From: Eubacteriaceae bacterium
GTDB lineage: Bacteria; Bacillota_A; Clostridia; Eubacteriales; Anaerofustaceae
Length of the DNA: 10,468 bases
NCBI GenBank assembly: GCA_031280495.1
Contig: JAITGT010000018.1
Coordinates: 1 to 10,468, forward strand
Direction of reading: 5' to 3'
In this document: piece after piece, positions 5,463-10,468 of the stretch
Position numbering within the stretch: position 1 is the first letter of the stretch
Layout of the letters: the number at the start of each line of letters is the position of its first letter
Made by a program: the position numbers and the translations under genes
The notes under the pieces: model-generated
What the model was told of the DNA's origin: nothing
What the model saw: only the letters and a program-made list of their open reading frames with translations
Databases searched by the model: none

Positions 5463-7121
5463 ATGAGCGAACTAGACAGCAACTTCATTTTTTCGGAAAT
5501 TGACCGCGACATCCGCGCAGGAGTCTATGACAGGGACAAAATCAAAACGCGCTTTCCGCCTGAGCCAAATGGCTACCTTCACATTGGGCACGCAAAAGCA
5601 GTGTACATCAGCTTTTCCGTCAAAGAGCGGTACGGAGGGACGGCAAACCTGCGCTTCGATGACACAAACCCGTCCAAGGAAGACACAGAGTATGCGCAAG
5701 CCATCTGCGAGGACATCTCCTGGCTTGGCTATCAGTGGGACGAATTGCACTACGCCTCCAACTATTTCCCGCAGATGTATTCCTATGCCTGCGAGCTCAT
5801 CCGAAAAGGCCTTGCTTATGTGGACAGCCAGAGCCCGGAAGAAATAAAGGCCTCACGCGGCACGCTCACCGAAAAAGGCAAAGAGAGCCCCTTTCGGAAC
5901 ATTAGCCCCGAAGAGAGCCTGAGGCTCTTTGAGGAAATGCGCTCTGGCAAGTGGGAGGCTGGCTCCAAGGTGCTGCGCGCAAAAATTGATATGGCTTCTC
6001 CAAACATAAATCTGCGCGATCCAGTTCTCTACCGAATCCTTTTTGCGCCGCACCACAACACTGGGGAAGAATGGTGCATTTACCCAATGTACGACTATGC
6101 GCACCCGATTGAAGATGCCATCGAGAAAATTACGCATTCACTGTGCTCTATCGAGTTTGAAGACCACCGGCCATTCTATGACTGGCTCTTGGCTAACCTA
6201 GACGACTACAAGGAAAATCGGCCCAGGCAAATCGAGTTTGCGCGGCTGGAACTGGAGAATGCCTTGACAAGCAAGCGCTTTATTAAGCGCCTTGTTGACG
6301 AAGGCATTGTGGACGGATGGGACGACCCTCGACTCTACACCCTTCAAGGGGTTCGGCGCAGGGGTGTGACGCCGAATGCCATCCGGCTTTTCTGCGAATC
6401 CACAGGCGTCGCAAAAACGAAAACGATCATGCCGCACGCCCAGTTTGATTATTATGTCCGCGAAGATTTGCAGAAAATGAGCCCGCGCGCGATGGCAGTT
6501 GTCGATCCAATACGCCTTATTATAGAAAACTACCCAGAAGGCGAGACGGAAACACTGGAAATCCCAAACGACGCATCCGATCCTTCTAAGGGCTTTCGGC
6601 TGGCTACTTTCGGCCGCGAGCTATATATTGAGGCAGAAGACTTTATGGCACAGCCCGTGCCTAAGTATCGCCGCCTGTACCCTGGAAATGAAGTGAGGCT
6701 GATGGGAGCCTATTTTGTTGCCTGCACGCGCTTCAAAATCGAAAGCAACGGCTCAACCACCGTTTATGGGACGTATGATCCCAAATCAAAGTCGGGCTCT
6801 GGATTTAGCGAGCGCAAACCTAAAGGCACCATCCACTGGGTTTATCAAGGCAAAGCCGTTCCCATCTTGACGCGCGAGTTTTCAGAGCTTTACGACGCTT
6901 CATTGGAAGGCAGCGATCTCATTGACAAGATAAACCGCAATTCCGTTTTGGAAAGGCGCTCGTATGCGGAAGAGAGCATTGAGTCGGCAAAAGCGGGCGA
7001 TCGCTTTCAATTTGTCCGAAAGGGCTTTTACTGCATGGACGCAAAACTCTCGAAGCCTGGCCTTCCCGTATTCAACCTAACTGTGTCGCTCAAAAGCGGC
7101 TGGAAGCCAGAGGGCGCCTAA
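5463..7121 (+). CDS. glnS: Glutaminyl-tRNA synthetase (GlnRS)
   Basis: GlnRS charges tRNA-Gln with glutamine directly, so this organism need not rely only on the GatCAB transamidation route. From the ATG at 5463 the protein is 552 aa, close to E. coli GlnRS. The class I HIGH motif lies at 40-43 within PPEPNGYLHIGH. FDDTNPSKE (65-73) follows, then DYAHPIEDAIEKITHSLCS (211-229) and the KMSKS counterpart LTSKR (268-272). The C-terminal beta-barrel anticodon-binding region is full length. Homologues start close to this Met, but its AGGAG (5457-5461) is only 1 nt away, too close for a standard site, so the start is less certain than the identity. An in-frame TTG at 5388 and one at 5337 inside rsmG are poorer alternatives. 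The stop overlaps the recJ start by one base (TAATG), which suggests translational coupling. GltX is excluded by length and the GlnRS-type PPEPNGYLHIGH block. Confidence 0.95.
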   Translation: MSELDSNFIFSEIDRDIRAGVYDRDKIKTRFPPEPNGYLHIGHAKAVYISFSVKERYGGTANLRFDDTNPSKEDTEYAQAICEDISWLGYQWDELHYASNYFPQMYSYACELIRKGLAYVDSQSPEEIKASRGTLTEKGKESPFRNISPEESLRLFEEMRSGKWEAGSKVLRAKIDMASPNINLRDPVLYRILFAPHHNTGEEWCIYPMYDYAHPIEDAIEKITHSLCSIEFEDHRPFYDWLLANLDDYKENRPRQIEFARLELENALTSKRFIKRLVDEGIVDGWDDPRLYTLQGVRRRGVTPNAIRLFCESTGVAKTKTIMPHAQFDYYVREDLQKMSPRAMAVVDPIRLIIENYPEGETETLEIPNDASDPSKGFRLATFGRELYIEAEDFMAQPVPKYRRLYPGNEVRLMGAYFVACTRFKIESNGSTTVYGTYDPKSKSGSGFSERKPKGTIHWVYQGKAVPILTREFSELYDASLEGSDLIDKINRNSVLERRSYAEESIESAKAGDRFQFVRKGFYCMDAKLSKPGLPVFNLTVSLKSGWKPEGA

Positions 7122-9532
7122 TGGCGTACACTATTGCTCTTCAAAGGGGGAGAGGCGCGCCAATTGAGGAAGCGGAGGAGTTTGCCAGCCAGCTTGGCGT
7201 CTCCACACTTGCCGCTCGGCTCGCCATCTCGCGCGGTGCGGCTTCCATTGACGATGCCGAGCGCTACTTCCACCCTTCAGAAACCTCTCTTTATGATCCT
7301 TTCCTATTGAGCGGAATGGAAAGCGCGGTCCGCGCTATTCGCGCTTCTGCTGAACGGGGGGAAAAAATCCTCGTTGTTGGTGACTATGACTGCGACGGGG
7401 TATGCGGGGCCGCCATTCTGAAAAAGGCCCTACGAAAGATAGGTGCAGACTGCTCCGCCTACCTTCCAGACCGCTTCCGGGACGGATATGGGCTAAACCC
7501 CCGCATTATCGAGGACGCGGCCCAGTCCGGCACAAAGCTCATTGTGACAGCAGACAATGGAATATCTGCACTTGAAGCATCCAGGACAGCGAAGAAGCTG
7601 GGCATCCGCCTCATTGTCACAGATCACCACATGCCTCCCGACGCTCTGCCGGAAGCAGAAGCGATTGTCAACCCGCTTTTAGAAGGCGCAGCCTACCCTT
7701 TCCCCTGGCTGTGCGGAGCAGGTGTGGCGCTGAAGCTGGCGTTCGCCCTCACACCCTTTCGCGAGGACGAAAAAGCCGAGCTCTTTGCATTGGCCGCTGT
7801 CGCCACGGTTGCTGACGTAGTCACTCTTACTGGAGAGAACAGGGCGATTGCCAGCATTGGGATTTCCCGGCTTAAGGAAGGCGCAAGCCCTGGGCTGAAA
7901 GAGCTTGCCGAAACTTCGCGCGGGGGGCTGTCTGCCGCTTCGGCTTCCTTTATATCCTTTCAGCTTGCGCCTCGCATTAACGCCTCAGGCAGGATGGCAT
8001 CTGCAATGCAGGCGCTCAAACTGCTGGAAAGCAGTGGCGGGGAAGAAGCAAGGGCTTTGGCAGCTTCTTTGGATGCACTTAACAAAATGCGCCAGGAAGA
8101 AGAGGACATTCTGGTCGCGCGCGCGCGGGCGCTTATACAAGAGGAAAAGCCGGACGATCGCGACCGCGTGCTCTTCCTGCTTTTGGAGGGCGCCCACGAG
8201 GGGATCATCGGGATTGCTGCAGGCAGGCTGTCTGAGGCCTATCGCCGCCCTGTAGCCATTGCGTGCCCATCTGGGGATCGAATCAAGGCCTCGGTTCGAA
8301 GCATTCCCCACATTAACGCCTTTCCCCTTCTCAAAGCAGCAGAGCCTTTCTACCTATCCTTTGGAGGGCATGCACAAGCCGCTGGTTTCTCTATTCGCCG
8401 GGAAGACTTCGAAAAAGCCGCGCAGGCGGTAAACAGAGCCGCCGAACAAGCTGGGCTGCCTCTTTCATCTCCACGGTCTGTTGCCTATGATTTGGAAGGC
8501 GCAGTTGGGCAGATAACAAAAAAAACCGTGCGAGAGCTTGAGGAGATGGCTCCTTTTGGCGTCGGCAACCCGCGTCCGGCGCTCCTGTTTGAAAACTGCC
8601 TTGTGATGGGCGCAAAGCCAATAGGCCAGTCAGGAGAGCATGCCCGCTGCGAACTGGTGGAAGGCGGCGCGCGCCTCCCCGCTGTCGGCTTCGGGCTGCA
8701 AAGCAGCATTTTGTCCATTCCAAAGGGAGAAAGATGCGATATTGTTGCAAGCCCCTCCCTCAATTCATTCAGAGGCGAAGAGAAAGCGGAGCTTGAGATA
8801 AAGGCTGTTATGCGGCATATCGACTGCCCAGATGAGTATTGGTTCTCGCTCTACAGGCATTTTTTCCGCGGTATGGGCGAAGCGAACGCCTTTGAGCCCG
8901 TGTATGCATCGCACTTAACCGTCGAGGCCGCTCTTGATCAGCGAATAAAAGACAATCCGCTCTATATTCTTTACGGCTGGGACGCCCTTGTCCGCTGCCT
9001 TCGCTACCTAGGATCCAAAGAGGAGGAGCCAGCTCTCCACTTTGGCGCGCTCAAGTCTTTTGAAAGACAGGCAAACATACTTGTGAACCCAATTGCTGAC
9101 TCTCTGCCTTTGTTGGATGGGCAGACAGCATATGTGCTTGACTGCCCATGCTTTCGGGGCTATGAAGAGCGATTGTACAAAGGGGTTGCGAATGTCTGCT
9201 TTGTCAAGTCCTCGCCCTGGTCGCCAAAAGCAGACGTGACGCGCCATTCCGTTGCCATCGTCTACAAGTGCCTGAATGCGCTGCCTTCCCTGGGAGGCAG
9301 CGCGAAGTCTTTTGTCGCTTTTCTCAACACGCGGTTTCAGAGCAAAGCGACTCTTTTCAGCCTACTTGTCAGCCTTGACGTGATGGCTGATCTCGGCTTT
9401 CTGTCCTATGCCCTTCATGGGGACAGCCTCACTGTCGATATGGCGAATAGCCCTGCGCAAAAAAGCCTTGAAGACTCCCCAATTATGCTAGAATTAAGGC
9501 GCACGCAAATCCCTTATGAAGTGAGAGGTTAG
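7121..9532 (+). CDS. recJ: Single-stranded-DNA-specific 5'-3' exonuclease RecJ
   Basis: RecJ degrades single-stranded DNA 5' to 3' in recombinational and mismatch repair. The 803-aa protein carries the DHH phosphoesterase motifs in order: DYDCDG (88-93), TADNG (143-147), TDHH (167-170) and TVADVVTL (229-236). The DHHA1 region has ASGRM (288-292), GAHEGIIGIAAGRL (357-370), KASVRSI (389-395) and SFGGHAQAAG (413-422). An OB-type domain begins near FGVGNPRPAL. The first about 570 residues correspond to a standard RecJ; about 230 residues at the C-terminus are additional, as in long RecJ forms of Bacillota and some other lineages, with no motif I recognise. The ATG at 7121 overlaps the glnS stop, and apt starts 6 bp after the end. 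No frame disruption is seen. A 12-nt alternating CG run (8116-8127) and an inverted repeat (9278-9303) lie inside. Confidence 0.95.
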   Translation: MAYTIALQRGRGAPIEEAEEFASQLGVSTLAARLAISRGAASIDDAERYFHPSETSLYDPFLLSGMESAVRAIRASAERGEKILVVGDYDCDGVCGAAILKKALRKIGADCSAYLPDRFRDGYGLNPRIIEDAAQSGTKLIVTADNGISALEASRTAKKLGIRLIVTDHHMPPDALPEAEAIVNPLLEGAAYPFPWLCGAGVALKLAFALTPFREDEKAELFALAAVATVADVVTLTGENRAIASIGISRLKEGASPGLKELAETSRGGLSAASASFISFQLAPRINASGRMASAMQALKLLESSGGEEARALAASLDALNKMRQEEEDILVARARALIQEEKPDDRDRVLFLLLEGAHEGIIGIAAGRLSEAYRRPVAIACPSGDRIKASVRSIPHINAFPLLKAAEPFYLSFGGHAQAAGFSIRREDFEKAAQAVNRAAEQAGLPLSSPRSVAYDLEGAVGQITKKTVRELEEMAPFGVGNPRPALLFENCLVMGAKPIGQSGEHARCELVEGGARLPAVGFGLQSSILSIPKGERCDIVASPSLNSFRGEEKAELEIKAVMRHIDCPDEYWFSLYRHFFRGMGEANAFEPVYASHLTVEAALDQRIKDNPLYILYGWDALVRCLRYLGSKEEEPALHFGALKSFERQANILVNPIADSLPLLDGQTAYVLDCPCFRGYEERLYKGVANVCFVKSSPWSPKADVTRHSVAIVYKCLNALPSLGGSAKSFVAFLNTRFQSKATLFSLLVSLDVMADLGFLSYALHGDSLTVDMANSPAQKSLEDSPIMLELRRTQIPYEVRG
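9278..9303. repeat. Perfect 9-bp inverted repeat inside recJ
   Basis: GCGCTGCCT (9278-9286) and AGGCAGCGC (9295-9303) are exact reverse complements around an 8-nt spacer. It lies in the part of recJ encoding the C-terminal extension, about 240 bp before apt. No T-run follows. Confidence 0.85.
9523..9528 (+). promoter_or_regulatory. Ribosome binding site of apt
   Basis: GAGAGG lies within the last codons of recJ, 10 nt before the apt ATG. It supports the 9539 start and cotranslation with recJ. Confidence 0.55.
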
Positions 9533-9538
9533 ATTGCT

Positions 9539-10054
9539 ATGGATTTCAAAGAGACGATTCGCGTCATCGAAGGATTTCCCATCGAAGGCATTTCCTACAA
9601 AGACATCACCACTTTAATCAAGGATGGAGACGCATTCCGCGCCGCTGTAGACGAAATGGCAAGCTTCATAGACGGGGAGGCGGACGCAATCGCAGGGCCG
9701 GAAGCGCGCGGCTTTATCTTTGGCACCGCCCTCGCCTATAAATTGGGGATCGGCTTTGTCCCCATCCGAAAACCAGGCAAGCTGCCTAGCAGCACCGTTC
9801 GATATGAGTATACGCTTGAATATGGGACAGACGCCTTGGAAATACACACCGACTCATTTGCGCCGGGTGCAAAGGTGGTCCTTGTGGACGATCTGCTGGC
9901 AACAGGCGGAACGCTCCTGGCATGCGCCAAGTTGGTTGAACTGGCGGGAGGAAAAGTATTAAACATTATCTCACTCATTGAGCTCACGGAGCTGAAAGGG
10001 AGGGATCTTCTTACGCGCTACAACGCCAAATCTTTGGTTGCATACCCTTTTTAG
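9539..10054 (+). CDS. apt: Adenine phosphoribosyltransferase
   Basis: Apt makes AMP from adenine and phosphoribosyl pyrophosphate (PRPP) in purine salvage. The 171-aa protein is the standard family length and complete. The N-terminal block GISYKDITTL (17-26) is typical of Apt. AGPEARGFIFG comes next, then VPIRKPGKLP, which carries the flexible-loop region. The PRPP-binding motif VVLVDDLLATGGT is near residues 112-124. Among phosphoribosyltransferases, the PEARGFIFG and RKPGKLP blocks point to Apt and away from Hpt, Xpt or PyrE. The gene starts 6 bp after recJ, with its Shine-Dalgarno inside recJ, so it is probably the last gene of the rsmG-glnS-recJ-apt operon. apt and recJ are neighbours in many bacteria, where rel often follows; no rel is seen here, and a broken integrase follows instead. 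Confidence 0.96.
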   Translation: MDFKETIRVIEGFPIEGISYKDITTLIKDGDAFRAAVDEMASFIDGEADAIAGPEARGFIFGTALAYKLGIGFVPIRKPGKLPSSTVRYEYTLEYGTDALEIHTDSFAPGAKVVLVDDLLATGGTLLACAKLVELAGGKVLNIISLIELTELKGRDLLTRYNAKSLVAYPF

Positions 10055-10065
10055 CGGTTTTGCGG

Positions 10066-10096
10066 TTTGCCCTTTTGCTATCGCTGACAGGGCAAA
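10066..10096 (+). terminator. Possible weak terminator after apt
   Basis: TTTGCCCT (10066-10073) and AGGGCAAA (10089-10096) are perfect reverse complements around a 15-nt loop, starting 12 nt after the apt stop. The loop is large and only a mixed TATTCTGT follows, not a T-run. The same bases may derive from the integrase relic. The operon end is therefore uncertain. Confidence 0.3.
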
Positions 10097-10158
10097 TATT
10101 CTGTGCAGTCACGGCTCAAAGCAGGGAAAAGCTGCCCAGTGACAGAAATAACGCGGAG

Positions 10159-10344
10159 AAGTGCGTGGATCTCATATCAAAAGCACTGGGCTGCACTTTC
10201 ACCAATTGAGGCACTATTACGCCTCTAAGCTCTACCATAGCGGGCATTGACCCAAAGACCATGGCGAACCAATTGGGTCATGCGAAAGCTGACATATCAG
10301 TGAATAGGTATTCATTTATAAATCAGGCGTTTGTACAGGGGTAG
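10159..10344 (+). pseudogene. Frameshifted C-terminal remnant of a tyrosine recombinase (phage/element integrase)
   Basis: No intact gene is present, but two adjacent frames together give the classic C-terminal half of a tyrosine recombinase catalytic domain. One frame (10191-10244) reads LHFHQLRHYYASKLYHSG, which contains the HxxR box with its catalytic Arg. After one extra base (c10245) the next frame reads IDPKTMANQLGHAKADIS and then VNRYSF, with the second catalytic His in LGH and the nucleophilic Tyr 10 residues later, ending at TAG 10342-10344. Upstream, a third segment (10159-10194, ending SKALGC) is in yet another register, so at least two frameshifts exist. Weak integrase-like sequence (RFALLLSLTG) starts just after apt in that same upstream frame, from about 10063, so the relic may reach back to apt. 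The gene would be non-functional. It lies 92 bp before a tRNA gene, a usual target of such enzymes. Confidence 0.85.
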
Positions 10345-10393
10345 GTGGCCAAGTTGCGTCCCTCGCAATAAGCAATTTTGTGTCAATTTCCCC

Positions 10394-10422
10394 TTTATTT
10401 TTTCGCATGCATGGGTTATCAT
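10394..10422 (+). promoter_or_regulatory. Possible promoter of the tRNA gene
   Basis: A -10-like TATCAT (10417-10422) lies 14 nt before the tRNA 5' end. A poor -35, TTTATT (10394-10399), is at a 17-bp spacing. The position suits a tRNA promoter, but the -35 matches weakly. Confidence 0.35.
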
Positions 10423-10436
10423 AGGAACTGTGCAGG

Positions 10437-10468
10437 GACGCTGTAGCTCAGCTGGCAGAGCGCTACCT
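10437..10468 (+). tRNA. 5' part of a tRNA gene, truncated before the anticodon
   Basis: The acceptor strand GACGCTG (positions 1-7) is followed by TA (8-9). A D-arm follows with stem GCTC/GAGC around the conserved A14 and the invariant G18-G19 and A21. After G26 comes the 5' anticodon stem CTACC (27-31) and T32. The window ends at tRNA position 32, just before T33 and the anticodon, so the amino acid cannot be read. A match of this kind is unlikely by chance. The gene is probably whole beyond the window edge. Confidence 0.88.

Noticed and set aside
10354..10368. TTGCG/CGCAA hairpin upstream of the tRNA as a terminator
   Set aside because: The stem is only 5 bp, and the T-rich tract lies too far downstream to fit a rho-independent terminator.
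1..10468. CRISPR arrays, insertion sequences or toxin-antitoxin genes
   Set aside because: I saw no regularly spaced direct repeats, no transposase motifs and no small gene pair of those types.

Overview
The window looks like a chromosomal segment of a strictly anaerobic bacterium with roughly balanced base composition. The evidence is a catalytic nickel-iron CO dehydrogenase (cooS) with its nickel-insertion ATPase (cooC), next to ordinary housekeeping genes of isoprenoid synthesis, ribosome modification, tRNA charging, DNA repair and purine salvage. The non-mevalonate (MEP) isoprenoid pathway, a dedicated GlnRS and a long RecJ are compatible with an anaerobic Bacillota-like or related lineage. 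The sequence alone does not settle the phylum.

Left part (1-2944, minus strand): cooS is transcribed leftward from a clear -35/-10 promoter (2916-2944), through a leader of about 175 nt with several possible hairpins and a strong Shine-Dalgarno. cooC follows after 26 bp and runs off the left edge. No cooF, hydrogenase or acetyl-CoA synthase gene is visible, so the electron partner of the CO dehydrogenase is unknown.

Middle (2945-4407, plus strand): a divergent intergenic region holds an AT-rich stretch, a possible upstream promoter, a terminator-like hairpin and a good promoter just before dxr. dxr is read best from a GTG at 3253. A 265-bp gap without a recognisable gene follows.

Right part (4673-10054, plus strand): rsmG, glnS, recJ and apt form a probable operon. 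The spacing is 103 bp, then a 1-base stop/start overlap, then 6 bp. All four look intact.

Right edge (10055-10468): after apt there is a frameshifted remnant of a tyrosine recombinase (phage or element integrase) C-terminus. The first 32 nucleotides of a tRNA gene follow, cut off just before its anticodon. This marks a likely old integration site.

I did not find a clearly new biological system. The points most worth a second look are the structured cooS leader, the integrase relic beside the tRNA, the hairpin between two possible dxr promoters, and perfect GC-rich inverted repeats inside dxr, rsmG and recJ.
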